A DNA stretch of 64,000 bases from Ehretia macrophylla. Taxonomy: Eukaryota > Streptophyta > Magnoliopsida > Boraginales > Ehretiaceae. Below the pieces are notes generated by a model that worked only from the letters and a program-made list of their open reading frames with translations, was not told the origin of the DNA and searched no databases. Both the position numbers and the translations under genes were made by a program. The stretch lies in assembly GCA_037974665.1 (NCBI GenBank), contig CM075765.1:6887501-6951500 (forward strand), given 5' to 3'. Positions 10,969 through 24,658 of the stretch are shown here, piece by piece (position 1 is the first letter of the stretch; each line of letters begins with the position of its first letter).

Positions 10969-12972
10969 TAAGGATTCTACCAAGCTGATGGCATTAAACT
11001 TATCATAACTATTTGGATAAAGATGATAAACTTAGTGCTACTAGGAGGCAACCTAGTATTCTTTTAAATGTCTTAGTTTCAATTTTGTTGTTTACATTTA
11101 CCTTGTGAATCTTTCTCCAGCTTAACATGGTTTGGGTTTTTAAACCCTATGAAACATCCATAGAGGTATATTTGTCATGATATTAGTGTCACTGTACGTT
11201 TCTGTGTATGGTTGGCGTAATTGTGCAACTCTGTCTTATAGTGTGAGCTACTTCACCAGCTTAATATAGTTTGGGTATGTTGGGTATTACTTGATAAGGT
11301 AGTTAGGAGTGTGAGCATACACCTGATGTAACGTCTGTAACGCAAATCCCACTATAATAAACCTTGACCTCGCAGAACTGACTGTGGCCTTAAGTGTGTT
11401 GAAAAAAGGCACTAGATGTTGTGAGCACGGAAACCTCTCGAAAAGCTAGTCTTTTCAATAGTTTTGAACCAACTTTAGAACCCTAGAAAAGAGTTTAAAT
11501 GGTTTGGGTAGTTTACTTATTTGCTTAATATATTAGTTATTTTCCTTGACCATAGTTCCTTTTGATCTTCCCCTTATACTATTTTGTATAAGTTAACCAT
11601 ATTTTTTTGTTGTGTTGATAACAATCCTACAATGTTTTGTCTACTAATCTTTAATGAGTTGCAGAATGATCCATCTTTTCACAAAGTTAGTAGACGCATT
11701 CTTTTATATCAACATGGAAATGTTTCACATCAGGTAATATATTTCCTTACTAATTTCCCTTTGAACCTGATCAACATGTGTTGTATAGTAAGCAAACCAT
11801 AGGTTTGGGGATGTAATATTTTTCATGATGATATTTCATACATATTGCACTCTCATTGTTTTAAATTATTATTTGCTTGAGGACAAGCAAAGTTTCGGTG
11901 TGGGGGTGCATTTTGAATTTCATGATAAAAGTTTTCAAAACATATGCAAGAAACACACCATTTTTCATGAAGAAGAGTATTTTTCAACTTTACTTGTTTA
12001 TAGGAAGATGATTTAGCTAATTTGAGAACCTGTGTTTTTAGATAAATATTGTGAAAAACTCTGAGGAAGGACTAAAGAAGAATTTTGGGTTATTATATTC
12101 ATAAGTGAACTGAGCTGTTCTTTTCTTCAATTGATATGTTTGTGAATTTGAAAAGATTGAGATAGGATTACCCTTTGTTATGAGAACTACTTATGATTGA
12201 AACCTGAACCTTAATGCCATGTCCATACATTATGTTCTGTTACTCTGTCATGTCTGTATGTACACTAAAAAAAATGTACATACTTTTACTTTTGAAGTGT
12301 TTTGGTATAAATATATTGTAAATTTCTAAAGCACCACTATCCTAGACGTTGTAATTTGGGATATGTGCTATAGTGTAAAGTTTCGAGCCTGGATATCTCA
12401 GGTGATTAAGGCACGTTGGGGTCCCTTTAAAACCTGGCAACTTCGGCCATCTAGCTGGGGATTGTTGGCTTTAAATCCCGCTACATGGGATATTCAGAAA
12501 GCAAAAAGAAACTGAACACTAAAAGAGATAGTGTTAGTTATACCTTTATTTTTATGGCAAATGTAAGAAGGGTTAAGGCATGATCAAGAGTTTGATTACA
12601 AAAAGGCAAGAATATCAAAGTCTAATCTGTTTGCAGGTCTTGAAAGTTGAAGATGTGTTTGAACTTAAAATTGCTTAATTTTCTTTTAAATATTTACTCC
12701 GAAACAATCAATAGTTCATTTCCAATAGAATATTTATTTGTGAAAACTATGTAAAGGTTCTCTTATTACTCTTAAACATTAACTGATAAACTTGCTAAGA
12801 ATAGCGAATTGCACTTCTCATGATTCATATTGGAAAATATTGACAAAATGTTAGGATATATAGCATTCATCTATTTTTGAAATTGACTTGCAAAATCTCT
12901 GAAGTTTCACTTTTAAATGTATTTTGAAGACAGTTTTTCTTAAGGACAATCAATGTTTAGGTTTGAGGATAT
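10969..12972 (+). other. 3' spacer of the Athila-like element
   Basis: About 2 kb between integrase and the 3' LTR without a recognisable protein. In some Athila elements this interval holds an env-like frame; I see only short fragments. Two polypurine-like signals occur: GTGTGGGGGTG near 11900 (after GAGGACAAGCAAAG) and GGTTTGAGGATAT at 12960-12972, the latter touching the LTR start. Confidence 0.6.
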
Positions 12973-14468
12973 TGATATGACTGTAAATGCAGCACTTATA
13001 CCACTGTTTTTCTATTACATTTGCATCATATCTTGAGGAATAAATGCAACACTTATGCACTTTTGATTCAATGTAGAATGATCTTGATAATGAACAAATC
13101 AAACCCGAAATGATCCAAATTGCAAGTCAATAAGTCAAAACGTGAAGTTTCACAAATCGGTGGTTGAACCCATAGAGAAATAATTTGGCCGAAATTAGCA
13201 CGAAATCAAACTTAGAATGTTGAAAAATGCCCAAAAATACCTCGGCCAAACGATTTGGTCAAAGTCAATAAATCCGGTCAACTTTGCCTCAGAAGTTTTC
13301 CTATAAATAGGTCCTCTACCCTTTGAGTATTTTGTAGTTTTTTTTAGTTTTAATATTTATTTTTAGAATTAATTTTTAGTTTATTTTAGAGTTAATTTTA
13401 GTAGTAGTAGTTAAATACGGGGGAAGTCTTGCCCAAGTAGCTTTTATTCGAGGAAATTTTGCCCAAATAGCTACTTTACGGGAGAAATCTGACCCAAGTA
13501 ATTATTTTACGGGGGAAGTTCTGCCCGAATAGTTTTTTATTAAAAGCTCTTATTCGGGGGGATCAGAAGTTCTGCCCAAGTAGCTCTTATTCATGAAAAA
13601 TTATACCCGAATAGCTATTTTGCGTCGAACCTCTACTCAAATTACAGAATTCAGAAATACTCATTCGTCAATACGAGGGAGCCTTTCTTGACTCTCTTTT
13701 ACTTGTATAACTCGTATTTATTTATTATGTCTAGGTAGAGCTATTATCTAGGGGATAATATTATAAATAACAGTCTTTTAATCTACGGTCTCGGATTTGG
13801 ATAATTTAATTTAAATGCAATAAATGGCTTGTATTAATTCATCATTATTTTTCATACGTAATGTTTTTAAGTAGATGTTATGATTGCTTTACTTTCGTGC
13901 CATATATCCGTGTTTTAATAGTGAATCTATAGGTTGTACCATAGATTCCATGAGACTATAGGTTGTACTATAGTTTTTAACTTGTGGAGTTGTTGATTAC
14001 TTAGTTAAAACATGCCTTTTACACTAGGTTATAAAGACAAATCCATACTGCGGATGAAACAACACCTATAATAGATGTAGTAATCGAGACTTTAATCAGA
14101 CTATGGTAATTAACTAGGTTAATGCTTGTAGCTTAACCCTTGTATATAATTAGAGAATCCTGGATACCGAGTCTAGATTAACTGCCTCATTACTTATCCG
14201 GCCCCCTAGATTTCTTTCCCTCATATTTCGTAAAACCTTAATTAGTTTTGCTCAGTTTATTTTTCTACACGATACTCAAAACTCTTTTACAAACTGTCAC
14301 GTTCTCACTTAAATACTCTCACACTATTTCACTAATTAACTCACAAGCTTCCTTGTGGAATTCGACTCCGCACTCAGAGTACACTACACTACATGATCCG
14401 TGCACTTGCGGGTTATTAAAACTTGGTCAATTTTGCACACTTTAATATTACCGACCTCAAATGCATCA
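12973..14468 (+). repeat. 3' LTR of the Athila-like element
   Basis: Begins TGATATGACTG after a polypurine-like tract and ends ..AATGCATCA (1496 bp). A TATA box (TATAAATA, about 13303-13310) defines U3/R. An imperfect tandem array lies at 13420-13625. The last 454 bp match the 5' remnant. Confidence 0.8.
13420..13625. repeat. Degenerate tandem array in the LTR
   Basis: Five or six units of roughly 35-45 bp built on a GGGGGAAGT.TGCCCAAGTAG core followed by a TTTTATTC or TTTTAC spacer, immediately downstream of the TATA box region. Confidence 0.8.
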
Positions 14469-15450
14469 ATGTTATATCATTGTTATCATATCGATGGTTA
14501 CGCAACGTTATCATCGGGATGGATGTGTTGAGCCTCTCTAGGCGGAATTGGGATTGGCAGGGTTGGTCACTCCACCTCCGTACCCTATTCCCTCACCCGT
14601 TTGGTTTGGAGATTGCCAGGGGATGTTAGGTCATAGGTATTGGGGTACATCCAGAGTATACCCATTAGAGTTTTGGATGCCACCTTATCGTTATTGGATC
14701 GTGCTCGAGATTAAGATCGTGATCGTGATCGGCAGTGATATGGAATGATAAGGGTTATCGTATCGTATCCTTTTAATGTGTGATATAGTTTATTGTTTAA
14801 TTGATTGTCTTATTTTGTTATCAATTATATGACTTACTTGCATTGCACAAAAATATTTTTGAACGACCCCCGATTAACTATCCCTTCCCTCGCTGAGCAT
14901 ATTGTTTTGCTCACCTTTTTTACCTAACAATGTTTCAGGAGAGGTGGAGATTGAGCCTTAGTTGGTTGTTGAGGAGGAAGAAGTGCAAGTAGAAGCCTTT
15001 CCTTGATTGTGTTTTTCTTGATGTTAGAGTACTTGCATGGCTTATGTGATCAGATTGTATGTTGGTTGTAATGAATGCTATGCTGAATGATTGTCTCTAT
15101 TTTGAGACTTTCAATATCTTGTATGTATTATCTTATGGTAGTGGTTTGTAAAGTTTAAGTTAAAGTTAAAGTCTTTAATGGTGGCATGTAATAGTTTAGT
15201 AGTTCTAATGGCTTTAGTTCATGAATGTTAACTAGAAAGCATGCATGGTTAATTATTGGCTAAGTATAAGACTAGAACTACTTTTTGAACTTGAAAAGTA
15301 ATATATATGAATGAGATATTGTTGTATATTGTTGTATTGTGTGAATTCTTGTGAGTGCAGGTATTTGGTTAGTCTACAGAACAGAGGAAACTCTATCCAT
15401 TTGTCGAGTCCGACTTGACCTGTAGCGTGGGGTTAAGTCGGGGCATGACA
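14469..15450 (+). mobile_element. 3' part of a chromovirus-type LTR
   Basis: Resembles 61260-62335 (same strand) and, inverted, the left part of 21630-26254. Shared landmarks are ..GGGGTACAT..GAGTA.., CCCCCGATTAACT, a short GAGCATATTG..GCTCACC stretch, TTTCAGGAGAGG, and a terminus GTCGGGGCATGACA. The Athila-like 3' LTR ends exactly where this begins, so the Athila element inserted into it. The 5' part of this LTR is missing on the far side. Confidence 0.65.
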
Positions 15451-16978
15451 TAATCCATCCAATACTAACTTTATCCTACAACTTACCAAAAACACGTAGT
15501 GAAAAACCAAGTTAAAATGATCAAAAAATCCTACCACATCCACTATACCAACACCTGTGCATATTTTATATAAAAAGCCATTTCTCTCACAAAATTAACA
15601 TGGCATAAACCAAACAAACCACCTAATGTTATTCACAATAGAAATACTACAAAGAGTGAGAGTAGTCCAGTCAATCATAACTTGAAAGTAAAAAGTGAGA
15701 GTAGTCCAATCAATCATGGCTTGAAAGTAAAGAGACAAAGGGACAAATGTTACACATAGCAATTGTCAAACTGAAATTATGCAAATTTTATAAACAAGAC
15801 CACTGATTACATACAGAAATGTGTAGATATTTCATATAAAAATTATTACAATGAAATTACACAAATTTCAGAGCCTAATTGAAAGAAAAGTAAGTAGTCC
15901 ACCATTCTACTAAAGTTCTTTTTAAAAAAAAAAAATGAAGGCCGAAACATAAATACAAAAAAGATAAGAGGAACATTTTTTAAATTAAAAAAAATTATAA
16001 CACATGTAATTAAAAAAATCCCTTTCCCTCGTAGTTTTTAAAAGACAAATCAGGCAGTCGTTGAACTACCATTAGCCACTATTAGACACTAGTTGTTGAC
16101 CATCATCAATGGTTACCATTGACAACCTGTATGGGCGAGTAATAGTTAGAGCCACTTTTCATGTGTCACGTTCTAAACACAGCCACGTGGTAGCAGTTAA
16201 AGGTGGTTGTAGGTGATTATGGGTGGTTGTATAAAAAAAAATTAATTTAAAATTGGCATAGCCATGTGGCACAACCACAGTGAGCCATGTGGCCCATTAT
16301 GTCAAAAAGTGGCTAAAGTGATTGGCACACGTCTGACAACATGATTGGTACATCTATTGCACGAACTCCGTGAAAAACAACACAAAAATCCAAATTTCTT
16401 GAAATGTTAAAAAATCATAACCTTTTTGTTTCTAATTCAATTTAAACGAATGTTATATCATTGGAAAGCTCTAGACAAGCACTTTTTAACTCGAAATCAC
16501 TAAGATTTTAGCATTGCCCAAAAATTTAAAAAAATGGTCCAAAAACACGAAATCAAATGAAGCATTGTACAAAACAATTAATCTATATGTTTTCTTTCAA
16601 TTAAAATATCGTGGATTCCTTATTAATGGTGAAATGAACTTATCCTACTAATTTAGCCCATAAATTTTACTATTTTTAGCTAAAAATTCTAGAACCAAAA
16701 ATATAATGCTTAAGATACACCATTAACTTGGCACATTATCATAAATTCACGAAGAACAAACTAATTATGGCATTGACACCAATGAAGATAAATTTAACAC
16801 AGAGTATGGTTTCCTCATAAATTAGTAACTTAAATATTAACTCATAGTATATGTAGAATACTCTCTCCAGGAACTTGTCAAGTTTGTACCACTGTTTAAT
16901 ATATGCTAATCAGAGTCTAAAATACTAGATCTTGAAATATATCTTTGCAACTTATATGCCTGTTTATATTGATGTTTG
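15451..16978. other. No gene seen
   Basis: AT-rich intergenic sequence with homopolymer runs. Some GTGGC/GCCAC-rich text at 16080-16330 suggests an old dispersed repeat, but I could not define its ends. Confidence 0.5.
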
Positions 16979-18897
16979 TGTTAACCTTATGTCTAAATGC
17001 ATGATTTTGATGATAACAAATCTTGGTTATTTGGTTGTATCAAGTGTGATTGAGTTAATGTGTTTGTATTGTTGAACTCGCACTGTGACTCTTGTAGATA
17101 AATTGTATATATTGTTTTTAGTCAAAAATTGATTGGTGATATATCTTGCATAGAGAGAAAAATAGGATTCTTCATATGAAGAATGCAAGTATAATTGGAT
17201 TTGTCAAGTGTGTTTGTTCTAAGATGTCTATATGTTTAAACACACACTTGTTGGCTTATGTGCATTAAATGTATATATCATTATAAGCCAATTTTTATTT
17301 GAGTGTTTTGGCTTATGTGGATAATCTTGTACAAATGTTCTTATGAGCCAAAATATCTTGTGAATGCTTGGTGTTGAAAGGGGAAGAGTATCTTGCACGA
17401 AAGAGGTAAATGATTTTGATTAAAAAATAGTTGCAAGATTGAGAAGATGCAAATTATGTTGGCCATTATTGAATACACGATCAACATCACCACAAGCATG
17501 AAGAATTGAAGTCTTGAAGAGTTGAAAAAATGAAGATTATATTTCAAGAATCAAAACTTGAAGACATGAAGACGAAGTGGTGTTATAAGGTTGGAGACGT
17601 GGCGACATAAGGGGTAACGACTTTGCCATAATTTTGCATTTTATGGTTCAAGCACTTGGTAATCTTCCAAAAATAATTTTAAATCTTTCCTCAAGAGTTT
17701 TGAAAATATTTTAAAAGAGTAAATGAGTTGGAATATCTTTTGAAGAAATGCTCTTAAAAAGTTTAAATGTTGTATCTTTAAAAGATTGATTTTTCAGTTG
17801 AAAATTTGTTTTAAACTCTTGATTACAAAATCGGTTTTAATCTTTCCACAAGAGTTTAGAAAATGTTTTAATGAGATTTAAAGGTTGGAAACACTTTAGA
17901 AGAAGTATTTTTGAAGTGGTTAAATATTTCCCCTTCGAAAAATTGGATTCCGGGCTCAATTTTACAAAATCCAAAAATTGGTACTATTCATGTTGAATGA
18001 ATGGCTCGTCTGACTACTCGTCTGACTTTTATAGAATGTGTTGGATGAATCAGGCCAGACAAATGCCTCGACCGACAGCTCATCCGACATTGTCAGAAAT
18101 TTGAAAAAATAGTCGTTTAAGAGCCATTGTAACATTTTCTATAAATACCAAACCGATTATTTCATCAAACAACTACTCCAACAACTCCAAAACATCATAT
18201 ATTGATACTAAGCTTCAAATTTCATATATTTCAATCAATATACACCAAGTTTGAGCTATAACTTAAAAATTTATTGAGCATTCAAATATTTCAATTATAT
18301 TATCTACTCATTGATGAGTTTTTATTGTTCTTTATTGTACTATCATTCAAATACTCAAATCTTTGTATTGTATACACTCTTGGACTCTAGATTAGGATTG
18401 AGAGAATTCTTGTAAAGAAAAGAGTGTGGAAAAATCCTTTGTAGACTCAAAGGAAGAGGGATAGTAGGTTGGAACTTTATCTACATTTGAATAAGCTTAT
18501 GTTTTCTCTTGTGGACTCAAGAGAGAATTGTTGTAAGTTGGTTTGTACTTTACCAACATTTGAAGAAACATTGATTTAGTGGAGTTTAGGAAATCCTAAG
18601 GGGAGGAAGGCCTTAGGTGGTGGACTAGGCCTTTAGGAGTTCGAACCACTTGAAAATACCGAGTTTGATTTCTCTTTCCCTACTCTATTTACATTCATTA
18701 TCATATATATTGCTTAGAGTATTTATCTTTCTCTTGTGTGTGATGTTATTCATCATAATATCTCTTTTTTCGTTATTCACACAAGGTGTTTGATAAATTG
18801 TCTCAAAGAACTTTTTGTGGGTTGTAGTAAACTTTTAAATAGCAATATTTTGCTATAATCTTAATTCACCCCCTCTTAAGATTATTTGTCACTAACA
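16979..18897 (+). repeat. 5' LTR of the SIRE-like element
   Basis: Starts TGTTAACCTTATG and ends CACTAACA (1919 bp), then the primer site. TATA box TATAAATA at about 18140-18147. A GC-richer, repeat-bearing module (about 17998-18095; CGTCTGAC and CGACCGAC motifs) sits 45-140 bp upstream of the TATA box. Confidence 0.85.
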
Positions 18898-18899
18898 AA

Positions 18900-18910
18900 T
18901 GGTATCAGAG
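18900..18910 (+). other. Primer-binding site (tRNA-Met)
   Basis: TGGTATCAGAG, the standard plant copia primer site, begins two bases after the LTR end. Confidence 0.9.
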
Positions 18911-18951
18911 ATAGGATTCTACATATAGGTTAACCGCTAGTAGAATACACA

Positions 18952-19940
18952 ATGGAAAATAATCATGTATTTTCAAGTTTTGAAGGATATTCAATTGATA
19001 GACCTCAATGTTTTACAAGTTCAAATGTTGTTTGGAGGAATAAGATGGAGACATATATTCAATCCATAGATTATAATCTATGGGAAATTGTTGATAATGG
19101 GCCATACAATGCTGTATTATAAATGGATAATGAACTAACCGAGCAAGAAATTGTCAAACTCACCAAAAATGGTCAAGCTATGAATATTCTTTATTGTGCA
19201 TTTGATGACCTTGAATTTAGAAAAATTAGCAAATGCACATCGGCACATGAGATATAAAAACTTCTTGAGGAGACATATCAAGAAAAAGAAGAAGGTGAGG
19301 AAGAAGAAGTACAAGAAGAAAATGTCGTATGCTTCATTGCGAAAGAAGAAGAGGTATGTTCAATTTCTACATCTAGTTGTTCTTCATCTAGTGAACATGA
19401 TTTTACATTCGATGAATTGAAAGAACTCATCTCTAAAGCTCAAAATGAATTGATATATGTGCTTTCTAGAAATAACAATTTTTTAAAGGAATTGGAATGT
19501 GTCATACTTGAAAGAAATGAGTTTGAAAAGAAAAATACTCCACTTATTGAAGCACAACATGAGCTTGATACTTCATCAAATGATATAAATAATTTGTTAG
19601 AAAATGAAGTATCTTGTTTGAAGAAAAAAAGTAATAAATTTAATATGAAGCTAGCAATTTCTAGCCAAGGGAAAGAGAAATTGGATGTTATGCATAATTC
19701 ACAACACATGGAATATAATCAAAGTGTTATATAAAACTCAAACCATGTAGTATTAAAAGATTTTAAAAACTAAAACTCATTCTTTCAAAACTCCAAGAAC
19801 AAACATTGTATCCACATATGGATTACATCAACATGTTTGTACATATTGTGAAAGAAAAGGACATAGTACTTCACATTGTCAATATAGAAAATTGCTAGAT
19901 AGAAAATCAAATGTTCCATGGTGGCTAAAACACAAATAGA
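18952..19940 (+). pseudogene. SIRE-like gag remnant
   Basis: Starts at ATG 18952 (MENNHVFSSFEGYSID) and carries the gag N-terminal signature VVWRNKMETYIQSIDYNLWE. It is stopped by TAA at 19120-19122. Further frames carry an ILYCAFDDLEF..ISKCTSAHEI segment, an acidic and lysine-rich coiled-coil part (19417-19734), and a clean zinc knuckle, CTYCERKGHSTSHC, at 19838-19879. In the family the protein forms the particle and binds RNA. Multiple stops and frame changes make it non-functional. Confidence 0.75.
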
Positions 19941-21624
19941 TTGTTAAAGCCACGAAAAATCAAACTAACCCTCGAAGACCCAATTAAAGATGGGCACCTA
20001 GATCTTGGTTTGTTGTAGGAATGTCAAGCAACACAAAAAAGCATGGTGAAACAACTCATGAAAAAGGCAAGATCTTTGAGATAAGGAAGCACGGGTAACA
20101 TTGAACTTATTTTTCAGATGTGCTTCTAGAGAATGGTTTGAAATGCAACTTGGTTAGTCAAATATGTGATAGTATACATGTGTGGTTAAAAATGAAAATG
20201 ATGATGCATTATTTGATAGCTGAGTGAAAATGCTTATGCTAATAATTTTGATGAACTCATACTTGAGATGTTATATACATTGCTATATCATGTTATTTGT
20301 AATGATACATGATTTACATATATACATCATGAACTTGATTATTTGAATGTTATAATGAAAGTTTGAAAAGAGTTGGTTTATGCTAAATGTGACAACTTGC
20401 CAAGATATACAAAAGAGCATAGGTAATTCTTTGTGATGAGAATTTGTTGTTTATGTTGCATAAGAAGAGAAAATTTAATTTGATCTACATTTTGATATTT
20501 CATATGTTTCATGTTGAAGGCTAGGAATGATATGCGTTTATGAAATAATCTTGGGAAAATTTCTCATTATCTTAAAATTCATTCAATTGGATAAGTTAAG
20601 TAATACTTGGTATTTAAACATAAGGTACATCCAATAGGATAGGAATACATTGGTACAATTTTTGAGAAAATGAATTTGATATGCTTCAATGATGTCATAT
20701 AACTCCTTGTTGTTTTGAGAACAAGAATTAATGTCTTGCAATGAATCACTCTTAAGGTTGATATTATCAAAAAGGTGAAAATGGATACATGGTTGAATTG
20801 TTGATGACATACATGATGAATGGAATGCAATTTACATTTTGATTTTATACATATTTGAGTAAAATTTTTCACTAACTAGAAGAAAGAAATGGGTTGAAAT
20901 GTTGATTTGATGAGAATTGTTGAAAAATAACATCATATGTTCTTCCTAGATAGATTATAATAAGAACATGAGGGAAACAACTAGAAGAGCCTAATAATTC
21001 AATCTCACAATGAACTTTAAGGAAAAAAACCCATTGAATCTATCTTGTCAAAGTCATAACAATTGACACCTTCTTATAAGTGTATATATGAGTGATATTT
21101 GATTAAGTGATGATTATTGGATGGTTGTGTATGATATTGATGCAACTAATATATCACTTTGAGAAAATCTTTCTAAGAGCATGCTAAGTGTATTTCAATT
21201 GAGCAAATGAAAGGAAAGTCAAAGTCCTTCCTCGGACTACAAATCAAGAAGGCACATTCACAAGTCAAACCAAAGATCACAAAGGAAATAAATCAAAAAG
21301 TTCGTACTTGTTCATGACAAAGCAATCAAGAACCCAAAATGAGGCTTTACAAAGATAAGATAAGGTACATTGGTTGACAAGAAGAAACATAGATGTATGC
21401 TTGATAATGTATTATGTTCAATTGCCTCTAAATATGATAGTAACAATGCTCTTGGCGTTTGATTATGATATTGCTACAAAATTTTCATTAGAGCATTGTA
21501 AAAGGAAATTTGATTTGTCTTTCCATCACATTATTAAAACGTTTATCATATCTTCTTGATGGATTGTGCTCTTGATCATATAAAATGCTTGAGAACTTTG
21601 ATGATTCTAATCCCTTTGCACTAA
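19941..21624 (+). other. Interior of the SIRE-like element, no recognisable gene
   Basis: AT-rich with short frames only. I looked for copia integrase (HARLGH), RT (YVDD) and RNase H signatures and did not find them. Confidence 0.5.
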
Positions 21625-22195
21625 GAAAGTGTAACGCCCCGATCCTTCATGAGACCGGAGCCCCATTCCAAAACCCGATGTCACACAAGCATGCAAGTTA
21701 AACCAGACAATTAAGTAGAACATTAAAGATATTACATATCCTCCACAACTATCTAATTATACAAATCTTTCAACTCATATTACAATCCTTCAAAGAACAC
21801 AAATACATACAACTTTGTACTATCAATATACTTTACATCACAACACATAAAACACTCATCCATAGCTACAAGCATGCAATGAAGCCTCCGAACTCCCTCT
21901 AGGGATCCAGTTACTTCTTTACCTGTAAAATGTTAGAAAGAAGGGGTGAGTATACAATACATACTCAGTGAGGGAGGGGAACAGTTAATCGGGGGTTTTC
22001 GAAAAGATTTTCGTGCAATGCAACAACTATTCATGTATTCGGGTACAACACTTAAATACATATCCAATAAACTAGATAACACCCTTTAAGAACTACTATA
22101 AGATATAATTAAACAACTTGTCAATCTATACGAAGTAACATTCAAATATACGAACTAGATATCACATACAAAGAGGTGCAATCACAAATAACTAT

Positions 22196-22378
22196 CTTGA
22201 GGTAGATCTTTATGCCCCAACGAGGTGAACAAACCTCTGAGGTAGGAGATTATGCCCCAGCGAGAATGTCGATCACAAGCACGAACAACTTATATGAATC
22301 TACTCTCCCAGGGTAGATCTTTATACCCCAACAAGGTAAGCCAAGCCTCTGGGGTAGAAGATTATGCCCTAGCGAGAG
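22196..22378. repeat. Tandem duplication inside the chromovirus-type LTR
   Basis: Two units offset by 111 bp, each carrying GGTAGATCTTTATGCCCCAA and AGATTATGCCC(C/T)AGCGAGA. Related GGGGCATA text occurs once in the 59055 relative. Confidence 0.75.
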
Positions 22379-24658
22379 GGATTGGGAACCATGGTAGCCG
22401 AGCTATACTAATAGTCTGATGTTGCTCGGAGTTGAAAGAAACTACCATGCCCAAAAACCCGATATTCGATCACGATATGATTAGTACATTCCTATATTAT
22501 CAATTTATCACTTGGATAGCACAAGTAAGTTAAATAATAGAACACATAATAAACAATTATTGGCTATACAATCAAGCTAGTCAATTAACATTTTACTTAC
22601 AAAACCAACACATAAACTCAAGTGATCACATGTGTAACATTCTTTAAATTCCAAGTAATACACGAAGAAAATAGTATATTAAGTAACATATACATTAGCA
22701 ATAGCAATCCATATAAATAGAAACATCATATACCAACTAAACAATAAATTACATAAACATAACCAAAACTAGAAATGCAAATATAATGCAAGTCCCTCAC
22801 CTTTAGAAAACCAAGAATTCCCTCTAGTTGCACCAAATCTTCTTCAATTACCACTCAAGGCGCTACCTAAACACAACAACTTCATTTATCTTAAAGACAA
22901 CTCAATTCAAGAACTTTACTGATAGATTACATAAGCTATACAAATGCAATTAAACACTTTAATAATCAACTACAAACCAATTACTAACATGTTCCTCAAC
23001 TTTCATAAACTAATTTCCTTTGTCCCAATTCAAGCTCATACAAAACAAAACTCAACCAAATCACAACCCAATCATTCTACATTCTTAATGACACTTTATG
23101 ACACTCCTTTAAACTATTGAATCACACTTTTAATGCAAAAGCCCTGAAAGTCCCGTTGTCACTTTGAACTATAACTACCCAAACCACCCCTCAAATCAAT
23201 GTCATAGTTGCATTTAAAGTGCTTCCCTGCCTAATAGACACTAGTTATAACATTCAAACGCACCTGAGCCACCAAATTATAAACAACCCCTTTTGGTTTT
23301 AATCCAATTTTACGATATTATTCAAGTTCCACTCTACCCATACACTAATTTAGGTTCACTATCATCAATGGCACTATTAGATAACAACTAAGCAAGCTTA
23401 GAATCAAAATTAACAAAAACCTTAGAAAGCAGTATTCATTTCTCTAATTGTCACAAGCTATCACATCCAAACGAGCTACGATATTTGAAAACTGACTTCA
23501 CTACCCATTCTTAGGCATATTATGACACGATTCTATGCTATGAAACCTCACTTTTCCAACAAAATCCCGAAAGTCCACCTAGCACATTTGAACTACAGCT
23601 ATACTAACTGAACACCCAATCAACGCCACAATTGCGTTGAAAGTGCTTTCATGCACATACAAGACTAACCCTTAACTCAAAACGAGCATGGTCAACACTT
23701 TGGTCAAACGTCTCCTTTACGTTTCAATGCAAATTTCTTGATTTTAACAAGGTGGAACCCATTTACATTGCACATTTATGCATTTTAACATTAATAGCAT
23801 GTAACTAAATCAAGAAAACACAATTCGAAACGAAAATCACAAAACACAAGGGTTTACTATTCATCATCATCCTAAGTTGCATTTTTTCATATTCAACCAT
23901 AAATCTTGCTAAAAAAACCATAGAAACAAGTTCTATTAACTCAATAGAAGTCATTTGACGCATTGAAATGAATTTACAAGCATTATATAAACAATTACTA
24001 AAAATTAAAGTTAAAGCCATAAATATTCATATGCAAAAATAGGCATGAAATCCCTCACTAAGCTAATTGAAAAGGCTTGGAAGATGATCAATGGAGGCTT
24101 GGAAACAATCCTAGGAAAGCTCAAGACAAGATTTGATGAATTGGTGAAGAATTTTTCCTTTCTTTTTCTTTTTCTATGCTCCCGGTTTTCTCTTCTTTTT
24201 TTTTTTTTTTAGCTCTTGTTTGTTTGTTTTTTTTTTTGCTTATAAAATGCCTTATAAAAGATGACAACAAGGAGGTCAAAGGTCAATGGTGGTCAATGGC
24301 TCATTTAAAAAGTCAACATGTTATTTAGTTGGCAATTAGTTCAAAATCAAGTCAAGAAATGCAATTCCAATTAAAACTAGCTAAAACTAAAAACTAAAAA
24401 TACTATTCACTGGGGACACTCAAAACAATTCTATATCTCTCGTTTCCGACATGCTACGCTCGAACGATTGATGAACGAATACTTTAAATATGGTAAGTAA
24501 TGAGAGAAAAATATTAAATTTGAAAGATAAAATAGTTTAAAATTCACTCTGGGCTCAGAGCTACTTTTTCATTTAGTTGAAAACAAAGTAAATAAATTCA
24601 AGAAAATGAAACCGAATAATATAAATAATAAAATTAGTTAATATTCATTTCAAATAAC

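Larger units (their letters stand above)
4845..14468 (+). mobile_element. Athila-like Ty3/gypsy retrotransposon, degenerate
   Basis: The order is LTR remnant (4845-5297), primer site, gag, protease, RT, RNase H, integrase, a long 3' spacer, a polypurine-like tract and a complete 3' LTR (12973-14468). Assignment to the Athila lineage rests on the GGCG..TTGCCG primer site, the gag text, the DLGSSVN protease motif and the VCIDYRKLN RT motif. Every domain is broken by stops, frameshifts or catalytic changes, so it cannot move on its own. The 5' LTR keeps only its last ~450 bp, so a target duplication cannot be checked. Confidence 0.85.

Noticed and set aside
11878-11910. Alternative 3' LTR start after GTGTGGGGGTG
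   Set aside because: The sequence after it does not start with TG matching the LTR ends; the tract at 12960-12972 followed by TGATATGACTG fits better.
12385-12500. tRNA-like phrase (CCTGGATATCTCAGG..GGCTTTAAATCCC)
   Set aside because: No cloverleaf could be drawn; it belongs to the 3' spacer of the Athila-like element.
13420-13625. CRISPR-like appearance of regularly spaced repeats
   Set aside because: Repeats are degenerate, spacers are not unique inserts, and the context is a plant LTR.
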